64,000 nucleotides of DNA from SYLG01 sp965226945 (GTDB taxonomy: Bacteria; Planctomycetota; Planctomycetia; Gemmatales; Gemmataceae), in assembly GCA_965226945.1 (NCBI GenBank), contig OZ245717.1, positions 1,302,001 through 1,366,000 on the forward strand, given 5' to 3'. Positions 25,952-35,559 of this stretch are shown one piece after another (position 1 is the first letter of the stretch; the number at the start of each line of letters is the position of its first letter). The translations under genes were made by a program, and so were the position numbers. Below the pieces are notes generated by a model. It ran no database searches and was not told where the DNA came from. It saw only the letters and a list, made by a program, of their open reading frames with translations.

Positions 25952-28900
25952 ATGTTGCGTAAACCACCAAAGCGCTTTCCCCCGTCGCTGTTTTCGTTTG
26001 AAACCGAAGAAGCGGACGCGACGGCCGTTGTAACCCCGAATCCGGAAGGAAGGCCCCATGCAATACAAGACGATCCTTCTCGAATTGCTGGCGGATCACC
26101 CGCGATTCCACGAACAGCTCAAGCAGAATCGGAATGTTCTGGGATGGCTGGAAGAAACCGCGCGGCAATTCAAAACACGCCACGAGTGGTGGAGCGAAGC
26201 CTTTTCGAAGCAGAACCCGGGGACCCCGGCGGGCCAATTCCGCAGCGAAGCTTTGGAATTGGCACTACAGGAACTGGAAGAGGCTTTGCCGACCGAGTTT
26301 CATCTGTCGGACGAAACGGATACGCCAAAAATATAGCCGACCCGCTTGCCGCCCCGCCCTTCGCCTGGCGGATCAAGAAAGGCTCGATTCAGAAATCCTT
26401 GTTCGATGTGCCGCCGTTAGAAGGGGCTGAAGAGCGCGCGCCAAAGCCGCAGGCCCTGCCCCCGGCTTCCTCGGTCCCAGTTGTTTCTTCCCCTGCCACG
26501 TCCTCGCCAACGCCGCCACCGCTTGTCCCATCCGCCATTGGCGACAAATCCAAAGCTCGGGATGTCCTCGCTGCCATCCGCATATTACGAACACTCGAAA
26601 GCGAAAAACGTCCCGCAACGCCGCCGGAAAGGCAGGCGCTTGCACGGTTCGGCGGTTTCGGGCCGGTGGCGCTGACTTTGTTTCCCGATCCGGTGGCGGG
26701 CCGCTACAAGGATGCCGGATGGCAAGTTCTGGGTGAGGAGCTTAAGGCGCTTCTTTCTCTGGAGGAATATGACAGTGCCAAGCGAACAACCTTCAATGCC
26801 TTCTATACCTCGCCGGAAGTGATTGCCGCCATGCAGGGCGCAATCACAAGGCTCGGCGTTCCTACCCAGGCGACCATTTTGGAGCCGGGCTGCGGAACGG
26901 GGAATTTTCTGGCCGGAGGCCAAGAAAATCACCGCTATATCGGCGTTGAGATGGACGGGATTTCCGGGCGGATTGCGAAGGCATTGCATCCGGAGCATGA
27001 CATCAGAATCGAGAATTTCCGTGACAGTGCCCTGCCCGAGGGGCGTATCGACGCAGTGATCGGCAATGTGCCGTTTGCCGACCTCAAAATGGAGTATCGC
27101 GGCCAGAAGCTGTCCTTGCACGATTTCTTCTTCGCCAAATCGCTCGACGCCCTGAAGCCGGGAGGGATCCTGGCGTTGGTCACCAGTCATTACACACTGG
27201 ATAAACAAAACTCCGCATTACGCGAATCCCTCGCCGACAAGGCGGATTTCGTGGGTGCGATCCGGTTGCCTTCGGACGCGTTCAAGCGCGAAGGCACCAA
27301 GGTGGTCACCGATATCGTGTTCCTGCGTAAACGCTTTCCGGGTGAAGAAGTCCACCATTGCGATCCGGAATGGCTTCAAGTCGGGCCGCTGGATGTTGAG
27401 GGAGCTCAGGTCAATGTGAATCGGTATTTTCTGCACCATCCAGAGATGGTACTGGGCTCTTGGTCGCGCAAGGACACGCTATATGGCGGGGAAGGATTCA
27501 GCGTCAAAGGAAGCGGGGCGCTGACCAGCGATCTGGAACGCGCCATTGCCCGCTTGCCGGAAGGCGTGGCGAAGCTCACCCCAACGACGCCGGCCATCCA
27601 AAGTGAAGCGATCGCCCTGCCGCCTGAGCGGCATTTGGGCGAGGGAGGTTTCTTCATCGGCGCGAATAAGCAGATCCACCAGATCGAAGGCGGACAGGCG
27701 ATTCCGGTGGTCTATGGCGGTACTTCCTTAAAAGCCGACGGCACTATGACTGGCAGGCGATTGGCCCTGCTGGTCGAACTTCGCGACCACGCAAGGAAGG
27801 TGCTGCAATCGCAGAACGAGGGCTGGCCGGAGGCGCAGCGCGAAGCGGCGCGCAAAGAGCTCAACCGGACTTATGATCGTTTTGTCCAGCCCTTTGGCCC
27901 GATCAACAAAACCACCTTCGGCGAAACCGCCGACGGGTCGGTCATCCGTCGAATGCCCAACTTGGTGAAATTCCGGGAAGACCCGGACGCGATGCTGGTG
28001 ATGTCGTTGGAGGAATATGACGAAGTCACCGCCAAAGCCACCAAGGCCGCGATCCTGCAAAAAGATGTGGTCGGCCGAACGCCACCCATCACACAAGTCG
28101 ATAGCGCTGAGGAAGGTCTGCTGGTGTCGCTCAACGGCCGTGGTGTGGTGGACCTGCCCTATATCGCCTCGCTCTATGGCAAGCCGGTCGAGACCGTCAT
28201 TGCCGAGCTTGGCGATTTGATTTTCCTGGACCCGGCCGAGGGGCAATGGGTCACGGCCGATGCGTATCTCTCCGGCGACGTGCGCCGCAAGCTGGCGCAG
28301 GCGGATGCCGCCGGGCACGAGTATCAACGCAATGCGGAGGCGTTGCGCGAGGTCCAGCCTGAGGATGTTCTGCCTGGCGATATCGACGCCAATTTGGGCG
28401 CACCGTGGGTTCCGGCTTCGGATATCGAGGCCTTTGCCGACCATCTGTTCCAGGTCAAGCCCGGCTCGGTGCAGATCGGGCATTTGGCCAAGGATGCGCT
28501 CTGGAGCCTGGAGGCAGATTACCAGGCACAGCAATCGGTGGCCGCGACCGCCGATTACGGAACGCCGCGGGCGAATGGCACCTGGCTGCTGGAATTGGCG
28601 CTGAACATGAAAAGCCCAACCATCTATGACACGCTGCGCGGTCCCGACGGGGACACGCGCGTGGTCAATCAGGAAGCGACGCTGGCGGCGCGGGAGAAAC
28701 AGAAGCGCATCAAGGAAGCCTTCCGCTCGTGGATTTTCGTTGATCCGGAGCGCACCGAGCGTCTGGTGCGGATTTATAACGACACTTACAACAATATCCG
28801 GCCGCGACTGTTCGACGGCTTGCACTTGGATTTTCCGGGGATGAATAAAACGCTCCAATTGCGCCCGCACCAGGTGGATGCCATCTGGCGGGGCATGAGC

Positions 28901-31513
28901 GCGGGCAATACCCTCCTCGCCCACTGTGTCGGTGCGGGCAAAACATTCACCATGGCGGCAACCGCCATGAAGATGAAACAGGCGGGGCTTATCAAAAAGC
29001 CGATGCTCGTGGTGCCGAACCATCTGCTCGAGCAATTCTCCCGGGAATTCATGCAGCTCTACCCCAACGCCAAGCTTTTGGTGGCCACCAAAGAGGATAT
29101 GACGCGCGAGAAGCGCAAATTCCTCACCGCCAAAATCGCCAGCGGCGATTGGGACGGGATCATTGTCACCCATTCGAGTTTCGAGCGGATCGGCATGTCG
29201 CGCGATTACCAGGCGCAATTCCTGCGGGAGCAGATTGCCGAATATGACCAGTTGTTGCGCGAGCATGCCGGGGACAAGGGCACCGGCCGCAACCTGATCA
29301 AATCGATCGAGAAGCAAAAAGCCGCGCGTAGCGAACGGCTGAAAAACCTCCTAGCCGAGGATAAGAAGGATGACGGCCTCGTGTTTGACGAACTCGGCGT
29401 CGACCATCTGTTCATCGACGAGGCGCATTATTTCAAGAACCTGGAAACGCCCACCAAAATGGACCGCGTCGCCGGCATCCAGACCGGCGGGTCCGAGCGT
29501 GCCTTTGACACGTACATGAAAGCCCGCTACCTCGATTTGCAACATGCGGGTCATGGAGTAACCTTTGCCACGGGAACGCCGATTTCCAATAGCATGGTCG
29601 AGCTTTACACCATGTCTCGCTTCCTCGACCCGGCGGGACTGCGGTCGCGCGGGATCGAGCATTTTGACGGCTGGGCCGCCAGTTTCGGGGAAGTGGTGGA
29701 ATCGATGGAACTCTCCCCCGACGGAGCGGGCCTGCGGCCACGCTCCCGTTTTGCCCGCTTCACCAACTTGCCGGAACTGCAACTGATGTTCCGCTCGTTT
29801 GCCGATGTGCAAACTGCGGAGATGCTCAATTTGCCGCGACCTGCCTTGCAGGGCGGCAAACCGACCATCGTGGCGTGCCCGATGTCGGTTGAACAATCGG
29901 AACTCCAACAACAACTGGTAGCGCGTTACGAGAGGATACGCTCCCAGAAGATTGACCCGAGGGAGGATAACGCGCTTGCCATCACTACTGATGGCAGGAA
30001 ACTCGCCATCGAAGCGCGGATGCTGTCGGCCACCGCCCCGGCAAACCCCGACTCGAAGATTCACAAGTTGGCGGAGAATGTCTCACGCATCTGGCGGGAG
30101 ACGACGCCTGACCGGGGCACTCAGATGATTTTTTGCGACATGGGTGTCAATCCCACGGAGTGGGGGTATTCGCCTTACGAAGAAATTATCGCCCAATTGC
30201 AAAAGCTCGGCATTCCGCGTGACCAGATCGCCACCATGGGCGAGGCGGAATCGGATGCCAAGAAACAGGCTCTGTTCGAGCGGGTGCGAAACGGCTCGGT
30301 GCGGGTGCTCCTGGGCAGCACCCAGAAGATGGGTACAGGCACCAACGTGCAGAAGCGCCTGGTGGCACTGCACCATGTCGACGCGCCGTGGAAACCGGCG
30401 GAGGTCGAGCAACGCGATGGTCGCATCCTGCGGCAGGGAAACGAAAACACGGAAGTGGCGATTTATCGCTATGTGACCCAAGGATCGTTCGACGCTTTCA
30501 TGTGGCAGGCCCTGGAAACAAAAGCGAAGTTCATTGGCCAGGTGATCAGCGGAGAGAATGCCGCGCGGCGGGCCGATGATATTGGTGGTCAGGAATTGTC
30601 GTATGCCGAGGTGAAAGCCATTGCGTCGGGAAATCCGGCGGTGCTCACACTGGCCGAAGCCGATGCCGAACTTCAGCGATTGTCGCTGTTGCATAAGAAC
30701 CATCTCGACGAACAATTCCTGGCCCGGCGCAAATTGCGGGAACTACCCTCGACCATCACGCGTTTGACCCGCCAGATCGGCCAGTTGCGCGAGGATGTCG
30801 CCACCTCGCATGCTCATGCAAATGACCCTATTGTCATTGGGGGCATAGGGCGACCGAATGGCGAAGCCGTCGGAGCCCTGGCAAACCGTCTGGAAACCTT
30901 GCCTTCCCGGGTTCCATCAGCCGCCAAAATCCCGCTGGGCCGCTATTGTGGCCTTTCGTTCGGACTGGTGCTGCATCCCGATTTCCCGGTGGAGGTGGTG
31001 ATCGAGGGTGCTGCTATTCGCAGCCAGATTTTGTCGAAGGAGCACCAAGGCCCGCGGGCCGTGCTTAACGCCCTGGAGCGGATCATGGCCGGGTATGAAT
31101 CGGAAGCGGAGCGTGCGACCCAGGAACTGGAGCTTGCGAAAACGCAGCTCCAGGATTATCAGGCGCGACAAGGAACAGCGTTTGCCCATGCGCAGTATCA
31201 GCGCGAACTCACTGCCCTTCGCGACCTGCTTCGGGACGGGCTGTCGGCCAAGGCGGAGGGCGAAGGCCCGAGCGTAGGCGAGACCGCCCAGAACATCCAT
31301 GATCTCCGGGCCACCCATAGCATTGAGGTTACGCCGAAGCGCAGCACCCAGGCAGGTCTTCGGGCAGCGGAGGCCATTACTACGCGAATTCGGCGGGACC
31401 GGGTGGAACCAAGCCGAGATTCCGAGAACGAGGCTCCGGAAGACCGAATTCCGCCATCTTTTCAAGAACGGCAAGTCCAGCGGAAGGATCAAAGAGAATG
31501 GGCTGTGGGATAG
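25952..31513 (+). CDS. Giant DNA methyltransferase/SNF2-type helicase (DarB-like)
   Basis: The frame is 1853 codons, but the first 130 or so overlap the small gene at 26058 and look non-protein; the true start may be as late as TTG 26399 or GTG 26408. Domain order: adenine-methylase fold with EPGCGTGNFLAG (about 310) and catalytic NVPF (about 371, an NPPY variant); superfamily 2 helicase with Walker A HCVGAGKT (about 990), DEAH in LFIDEAHYFKN (about 1155), motif VI QRDGRILRQG (about 1488); coiled-coil C-terminus. Such fusions occur on phages and conjugative elements (phage P1 DarB, antirestriction) and protect or process transferred DNA. It lies next to mobility genes, consistent with that role. 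Confidence 0.88.
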   Translation: MLRKPPKRFPPSLFSFETEEADATAVVTPNPEGRPHAIQDDPSRIAGGSPAIPRTAQAESECSGMAGRNRAAIQNTPRVVERSLFEAEPGDPGGPIPQRSFGIGTTGTGRGFADRVSSVGRNGYAKNIADPLAAPPFAWRIKKGSIQKSLFDVPPLEGAEERAPKPQALPPASSVPVVSSPATSSPTPPPLVPSAIGDKSKARDVLAAIRILRTLESEKRPATPPERQALARFGGFGPVALTLFPDPVAGRYKDAGWQVLGEELKALLSLEEYDSAKRTTFNAFYTSPEVIAAMQGAITRLGVPTQATILEPGCGTGNFLAGGQENHRYIGVEMDGISGRIAKALHPEHDIRIENFRDSALPEGRIDAVIGNVPFADLKMEYRGQKLSLHDFFFAKSLDALKPGGILALVTSHYTLDKQNSALRESLADKADFVGAIRLPSDAFKREGTKVVTDIVFLRKRFPGEEVHHCDPEWLQVGPLDVEGAQVNVNRYFLHHPEMVLGSWSRKDTLYGGEGFSVKGSGALTSDLERAIARLPEGVAKLTPTTPAIQSEAIALPPERHLGEGGFFIGANKQIHQIEGGQAIPVVYGGTSLKADGTMTGRRLALLVELRDHARKVLQSQNEGWPEAQREAARKELNRTYDRFVQPFGPINKTTFGETADGSVIRRMPNLVKFREDPDAMLVMSLEEYDEVTAKATKAAILQKDVVGRTPPITQVDSAEEGLLVSLNGRGVVDLPYIASLYGKPVETVIAELGDLIFLDPAEGQWVTADAYLSGDVRRKLAQADAAGHEYQRNAEALREVQPEDVLPGDIDANLGAPWVPASDIEAFADHLFQVKPGSVQIGHLAKDALWSLEADYQAQQSVAATADYGTPRANGTWLLELALNMKSPTIYDTLRGPDGDTRVVNQEATLAAREKQKRIKEAFRSWIFVDPERTERLVRIYNDTYNNIRPRLFDGLHLDFPGMNKTLQLRPHQVDAIWRGMSAGNTLLAHCVGAGKTFTMAATAMKMKQAGLIKKPMLVVPNHLLEQFSREFMQLYPNAKLLVATKEDMTREKRKFLTAKIASGDWDGIIVTHSSFERIGMSRDYQAQFLREQIAEYDQLLREHAGDKGTGRNLIKSIEKQKAARSERLKNLLAEDKKDDGLVFDELGVDHLFIDEAHYFKNLETPTKMDRVAGIQTGGSERAFDTYMKARYLDLQHAGHGVTFATGTPISNSMVELYTMSRFLDPAGLRSRGIEHFDGWAASFGEVVESMELSPDGAGLRPRSRFARFTNLPELQLMFRSFADVQTAEMLNLPRPALQGGKPTIVACPMSVEQSELQQQLVARYERIRSQKIDPREDNALAITTDGRKLAIEARMLSATAPANPDSKIHKLAENVSRIWRETTPDRGTQMIFCDMGVNPTEWGYSPYEEIIAQLQKLGIPRDQIATMGEAESDAKKQALFERVRNGSVRVLLGSTQKMGTGTNVQKRLVALHHVDAPWKPAEVEQRDGRILRQGNENTEVAIYRYVTQGSFDAFMWQALETKAKFIGQVISGENAARRADDIGGQELSYAEVKAIASGNPAVLTLAEADAELQRLSLLHKNHLDEQFLARRKLRELPSTITRLTRQIGQLREDVATSHAHANDPIVIGGIGRPNGEAVGALANRLETLPSRVPSAAKIPLGRYCGLSFGLVLHPDFPVEVVIEGAAIRSQILSKEHQGPRAVLNALERIMAGYESEAERATQELELAKTQLQDYQARQGTAFAHAQYQRELTALRDLLRDGLSAKAEGEGPSVGETAQNIHDLRATHSIEVTPKRSTQAGLRAAEAITTRIRRDRVEPSRDSENEAPEDRIPPSFQERQVQRKDQREWAVG
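26058..26336 (+). CDS. Small hypothetical protein upstream of DarB-like gene
   Basis: 92 residues; GGAAGG lies 4 bases before ATG 26058. The product is charged and helical (LADHPRFHEQLKQNRNVLGW; ELALQELEEALPTEF). A decayed copy at 25085-25180 conserves this reading frame, so it is coding. It lies in a different frame inside the 5' part of the long frame that encodes the giant methyltransferase/helicase, which implies that the latter starts later. The function is unknown; a role with the large protein is suggested by position. Confidence 0.7.
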   Translation: MQYKTILLELLADHPRFHEQLKQNRNVLGWLEETARQFKTRHEWWSEAFSKQNPGTPAGQFRSEALELALQELEEALPTEFHLSDETDTPKI

Positions 31514-31782
31514 CCCTTTAGTCCGTGCTGGGTTCCTACTCTGCAGGTACGGACAGGAGGGCGACATTCGGCTGAGTTTTGCCGCACCCAAGAGTTTCCT
31601 TGATTTCCAGCAAGAACTGACTGATGATCACTTTACTTCTTCCCCGGCTCACCCCGCCCCAAGGCCTTAGCCGGTTTTTTTCGCATGGCTGATGAGCTAA
31701 CCGTTTACCGGCCGGTGCTGCGAGCAAACTCCCAATCTCTGGAAAATGGTCCTGTCCAACGGCAGTGGAGGTGAAATTAGAG
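31514..31782. other. Intergenic region, no gene seen
   Basis: About 270 bases between the convergent ends of the DarB-like gene and the first prepilin-like gene. Frames here are antisense or extensions without ribosome sites. No T-run hairpin was identified. Confidence 0.35.
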
Positions 31783-32658
31783 TTAAAAATTGGCTCCTAT
31801 ATAGAGAGGGCAAGCGTTGGTGCTGGTGGTTGAATTCGAATATCCAGTTCCGTTGTTGCACGACGAGTTTGATCGGTACATGTAGTAATAGTGCATCACG
31901 ACCGCTTTGCCGGTAAATGGCATTCCATCGTCAATTTTGGAATCCACGGCATAGGCATCGGAGGGGGTGGGGCCAGCAGGCCCCGCGAGCGGGCCCGTGC
32001 CGCCGTAAGCGCCCAGGGCAATTTTATGTCCGTCGGCAATATTGCTATATCCTCCAGGAACAACATAACCGGGAACATATCCCACACTCATACATCCCTG
32101 AATAGCGCCCGATGCAACGGGTTTGAAACGCAAGGCAGGACATACCACATCCGGATAGGTGGTGGGGTTGACGCGCTCGTCATATTGCTTTATCGGCCAT
32201 AACCCCGCCGCGGCCAGATGGTCGAACACGCCGGTCCATTCGGCGTAGTTGGTATAGTTGCTATTGAATGTGTACGCCCATAAGGTATTTACATCACCGG
32301 CAGTGGGGTGCCCATTGTTCGGGGAAGCATACGTAAGGATGGCAATTTTCCCATCGCCATCGCCGTTTGTCACCAGCTCCGGCTGCGCCACCCCTCCGAA
32401 AAGCTGCGTCGCCTGCGCGCAATCGCCGGGTAAGCAGTTATATTTGAGCTTGAAGGTGTTGATGGCGGTGTCCAGTTTTTGAATATCGCTGATCTGTCCG
32501 CGAATTTCGGCGGATTTTATTAGGGTGTTGCCCATCAAAATCCCTCCGATAATCAGGCCGATGATGACGAGCACGATTGATAGTTCAATCAGCGTAAACC
32601 CGCGTTTATCGGCGAAGGGAGCCGGTTTCAGCGGAAGGATAGCTCGGCAATCCTGCAT
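31783..32658 (-). CDS. Prepilin-like protein, copy 1 (diverged)
   Basis: 291 residues. A 19-residue leader ends in KRG before FTLIELSIVLVIIGLIIGG, the type IV prepilin cleavage and stem signature with Glu at +5. The mature part has paired cysteines (YNCLPGDCAQATQLFGG; PDVVCPALRF; GCMSVGYVPGY) and ends in NACPLYIGANF. It should be processed by a prepilin peptidase and placed in a pseudopilus or pilus; no peptidase or assembly ATPase lies in the window. It shares a nearly constant leader and about two thirds of its residues with copies 2 and 3. Confidence 0.88.
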   Translation of the reverse strand: MQDCRAILPLKPAPFADKRGFTLIELSIVLVIIGLIIGGILMGNTLIKSAEIRGQISDIQKLDTAINTFKLKYNCLPGDCAQATQLFGGVAQPELVTNGDGDGKIAILTYASPNNGHPTAGDVNTLWAYTFNSNYTNYAEWTGVFDHLAAAGLWPIKQYDERVNPTTYPDVVCPALRFKPVASGAIQGCMSVGYVPGYVVPGGYSNIADGHKIALGAYGGTGPLAGPAGPTPSDAYAVDSKIDDGMPFTGKAVVMHYYYMYRSNSSCNNGTGYSNSTTSTNACPLYIGANF

Positions 32659-33804
32659 TGTGTTTCCGTCATTTGTTTTTCCTGGTTCAGGCCGGTCTTA
32701 TTCACACTCACCATACCATGCCAAAGTTAATGCAATGTAAATGAAATTCGTAAAGTGTCGCACGAAAACTAATTGCAAAAATAAGATGAATTTCGAATTT
32801 GCGATGTATAGCATGCGTCATGCTCCGAATTATTTCTCAGTCTAATGCCGGTTCTGCGAGTAAACACCCCCTGCCTGAAAAAACATGCCGACCAACGGGC
32901 ATGGGCCGTAATGCAGCATTCAAAAATCCGCGCTGATATACAGAGGGCAGAAGCGAAGTCGTGGAATGCCGCCCGCTCCAATCGAGACATTGTTTTCATT
33001 GAGATAAACTCGGCCGCTTCCGGAGCAAAAATCGTTACCTCTGTAAATATAAGAAGGATATAAGATAACAGCACGGCCGGTAAACGGCATGCCATCATCA
33101 ATTTTTGCGTCTATGGTAAAGGCCTCCCAGGGGTTGAGGCCTGCCGATCCTAATAATTGCCCTGTTCCACCATAGGCTCCTAGTGCAATTTTATGGCCAT
33201 CCACAATGTTGGAATAACCGGAAATATTATAGCCGGGGACATAACCGACATTCATGCAACCCGGGACAACCACGGCAGCAATATCACTGGGGCTGCCATA
33301 GGTTTTGAAGCGAAGCCCAGGACAGATCACATCCGGATAGACGGCCGTTGCCATGTTCGGGTACTCGTTGTACTGCGCTATCGGCCACATCCCCGCTGCC
33401 GCCAGATGGTCGAACACATCCGTCCATTCGGTGTGATTCGCTCCTCCACTCGGATTTGCAGGCGCCCAACCGAAATTCGTATCACCAGGCGTTGGATTAC
33501 CCGCAGTAGATGGATAAGTTCCCGCATTGCTCATCGCTATTTTTCCGTCACCGTTGCCATTCGTTACTGCTTGCGGCTGCGAGGCGCCGCCAAAAAGCTG
33601 TGTTGCATAGGCGCAATCGCCGGGCAGGCAGTTGTATTTGAGCTTGAAGGTGTTGATGGCGGCTTTGAGTTTTTCGATGTCGCTTACCTGGGCGCGGTAT
33701 TCGGCGGATTTTATCATGGTGTTGCCCATCAATATCCCGCCGATGATCAGGCCGACGATGACCAGCACAATCGACATTTCGATCAGCGTGAACCCGCGAC
33801 TAGA
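32611..33804. repeat. Tandem duplication unit 1 (1,194 bp)
   Basis: Appears identical to 33805-34998. It contains the whole of prepilin copy 2 except the leader end, plus about 260 bases of flanking sequence. The unit boundary GGCGAAGGG falls within the leader-coding region shared by all three copies; a 52-bp third partial copy closes the array at 34999-35050. Confidence 0.9.
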
Positions 33805-33852
33805 GGCGAAGGGAGCCGGTTTCAGCGGAAGGATAGCTCGGCAATCCTGCAT
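32920..33852 (-). CDS. Prepilin-like protein, copy 2
   Basis: 310 residues: leader MQDCRAILPLKPAPFASSRG, then FTLIEMSIVLVIVGLIIGG, the conserved YNCLPGDCAYATQLFGG, PDVICPGLRF, VPGCMNVGYVPGY, and an end FCPLYISADF. The protein is identical to copy 3. The upstream (right-hand) sequence is identical to that of copy 1, which is what a 1,194-bp tandem duplication with a break inside the leader would give. Recent expansion implies either dosage selection or a transient array. Confidence 0.88.
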   Translation of the reverse strand: MQDCRAILPLKPAPFASSRGFTLIEMSIVLVIVGLIIGGILMGNTMIKSAEYRAQVSDIEKLKAAINTFKLKYNCLPGDCAYATQLFGGASQPQAVTNGNGDGKIAMSNAGTYPSTAGNPTPGDTNFGWAPANPSGGANHTEWTDVFDHLAAAGMWPIAQYNEYPNMATAVYPDVICPGLRFKTYGSPSDIAAVVVPGCMNVGYVPGYNISGYSNIVDGHKIALGAYGGTGQLLGSAGLNPWEAFTIDAKIDDGMPFTGRAVILYPSYIYRGNDFCSGSGRVYLNENNVSIGAGGIPRLRFCPLYISADF

Positions 33853-34998
33853 TGTGTTTCCGTCATTTGTTTTTCCTGGTTCAGGCCGGTCTTATTCACA
33901 CTCACCATACCATGCCAAAGTTAATGCAATGTAAATGAAATTCGTAAAGTGTCGCACGAAAACTAATTGCAAAAATAAGATGAATTTCGAATTTGCGATG
34001 TATAGCATGCGTCATGCTCCGAATTATTTCTCAGTCTAATGCCGGTTCTGCGAGTAAACACCCCCTGCCTGAAAAAACATGCCGACCAACGGGCATGGGC
34101 CGTAATGCAGCATTCAAAAATCCGCGCTGATATACAGAGGGCAGAAGCGAAGTCGTGGAATGCCGCCCGCTCCAATCGAGACATTGTTTTCATTGAGATA
34201 AACTCGGCCGCTTCCGGAGCAAAAATCGTTACCTCTGTAAATATAAGAAGGATATAAGATAACAGCACGGCCGGTAAACGGCATGCCATCATCAATTTTT
34301 GCGTCTATGGTAAAGGCCTCCCAGGGGTTGAGGCCTGCCGATCCTAATAATTGCCCTGTTCCACCATAGGCTCCTAGTGCAATTTTATGGCCATCCACAA
34401 TGTTGGAATAACCGGAAATATTATAGCCGGGGACATAACCGACATTCATGCAACCCGGGACAACCACGGCAGCAATATCACTGGGGCTGCCATAGGTTTT
34501 GAAGCGAAGCCCAGGACAGATCACATCCGGATAGACGGCCGTTGCCATGTTCGGGTACTCGTTGTACTGCGCTATCGGCCACATCCCCGCTGCCGCCAGA
34601 TGGTCGAACACATCCGTCCATTCGGTGTGATTCGCTCCTCCACTCGGATTTGCAGGCGCCCAACCGAAATTCGTATCACCAGGCGTTGGATTACCCGCAG
34701 TAGATGGATAAGTTCCCGCATTGCTCATCGCTATTTTTCCGTCACCGTTGCCATTCGTTACTGCTTGCGGCTGCGAGGCGCCGCCAAAAAGCTGTGTTGC
34801 ATAGGCGCAATCGCCGGGCAGGCAGTTGTATTTGAGCTTGAAGGTGTTGATGGCGGCTTTGAGTTTTTCGATGTCGCTTACCTGGGCGCGGTATTCGGCG
34901 GATTTTATCATGGTGTTGCCCATCAATATCCCGCCGATGATCAGGCCGACGATGACCAGCACAATCGACATTTCGATCAGCGTGAACCCGCGACTAGA
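33805..34998. repeat. Tandem duplication unit 2 (1,194 bp)
   Basis: Second unit of the direct repeat, in the same orientation and directly abutting the first. No difference was seen when the two were read side by side, so the event is recent or maintained by gene conversion. An assembly duplication cannot be excluded from the sequence alone. Confidence 0.9.
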
Positions 34999-35046
34999 GG
35001 CGAAGGGAGCCGGTTTCAGCGGAAGGATAGCTCGGCAATCCTGCAT
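34114..35046 (-). CDS. Prepilin-like protein, copy 3
   Basis: 310 residues from ATG 35046, the same start as the other copies; the frame is open upstream to a TTG at 35109. Identical to copy 2 in protein sequence. Its upstream region differs from copies 1 and 2 beyond 35050, so it may have its own promoter, and it probably represents the ancestral right-hand gene. Features are as in copy 2: prepilin stem, four or more conserved Cys, C-terminal ISADF. Confidence 0.88.
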   Translation of the reverse strand: MQDCRAILPLKPAPFASSRGFTLIEMSIVLVIVGLIIGGILMGNTMIKSAEYRAQVSDIEKLKAAINTFKLKYNCLPGDCAYATQLFGGASQPQAVTNGNGDGKIAMSNAGTYPSTAGNPTPGDTNFGWAPANPSGGANHTEWTDVFDHLAAAGMWPIAQYNEYPNMATAVYPDVICPGLRFKTYGSPSDIAAVVVPGCMNVGYVPGYNISGYSNIVDGHKIALGAYGGTGQLLGSAGLNPWEAFTIDAKIDDGMPFTGRAVILYPSYIYRGNDFCSGSGRVYLNENNVSIGAGGIPRLRFCPLYISADF

Positions 35047-35142
35047 TGTGGTTTCAACCATTGGTTCGATCAACAGGCGATAGTGTCCCACAGGCTGGTT
35101 AATAATCAATGAAGGAGTTTAAGGGATGGGATTTAGCGACTT

Positions 35143-35463
35143 CCCTGCAAGAATGCTGGCTTTCCATCATGCTTGAAGGACGGCTTTCATGCTTGCTGGC
35201 AGGATAGAAGGCTCCGGGCTGAGTCTCAAAAACTATTTCGCCTACCATCCCGGCCAACAAGTAATCTTGGGTCTTTGCCGGAAAATGTCTAAGTCCGTTG
35301 AATCATGATTGATTGAACGGAACGAAGGAAAAGGGATTGCGATGGTGACCGTTGTCAAGGACGCGGGCCTTGGAGGGGCACCCGGTCTGCACAAGCGAGG
35401 GAAGCGAGCGCGGAAGATGGGGGGGGAGCTGAGGCCTGCGCCGGAGGGCATCCTTGACAAAAG
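35143..35463 (+). repeat. Dispersed hairpin repeat, copy B (most complete)
   Basis: Two structured parts: CCGTTGAATCA-tgat-TGATTGAACGG at about 35298-35323, and a 109-base GC-rich segment with perfect 9-bp terminal inverted repeats TTGTCAAGG (35352-35360) and CCTTGACAA (35452-35460), with further inner pairing (GCGGGCCT against AGGCCTGCG). It matches copies A and C. It has no recognisable coding sequence. It could be a small non-autonomous element or a structured RNA. Confidence 0.6.
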
Positions 35464-35559
35464 GTCACGGGAAGCGTTGGTTGGCAACCGGTTTGCATCG
35501 TTTTCATCTGGGCATTCCGTAAAAAATCGACGTCCAAGCCTCTCCAGATAAGGAGGATA

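Noticed and set aside
27728..29317. Long minus-strand frame (529 codons) opposite the DarB-like gene
   Set aside because: Antisense to clear methylase and helicase motifs; composition follows the reverse complement and no ribosome site is present.
32611..35050. Possible CRISPR or other short-repeat array
   Set aside because: The repeat is one long gene-sized duplication with a 52-bp shared leader, not short repeats with spacers; no cas genes anywhere in the window.
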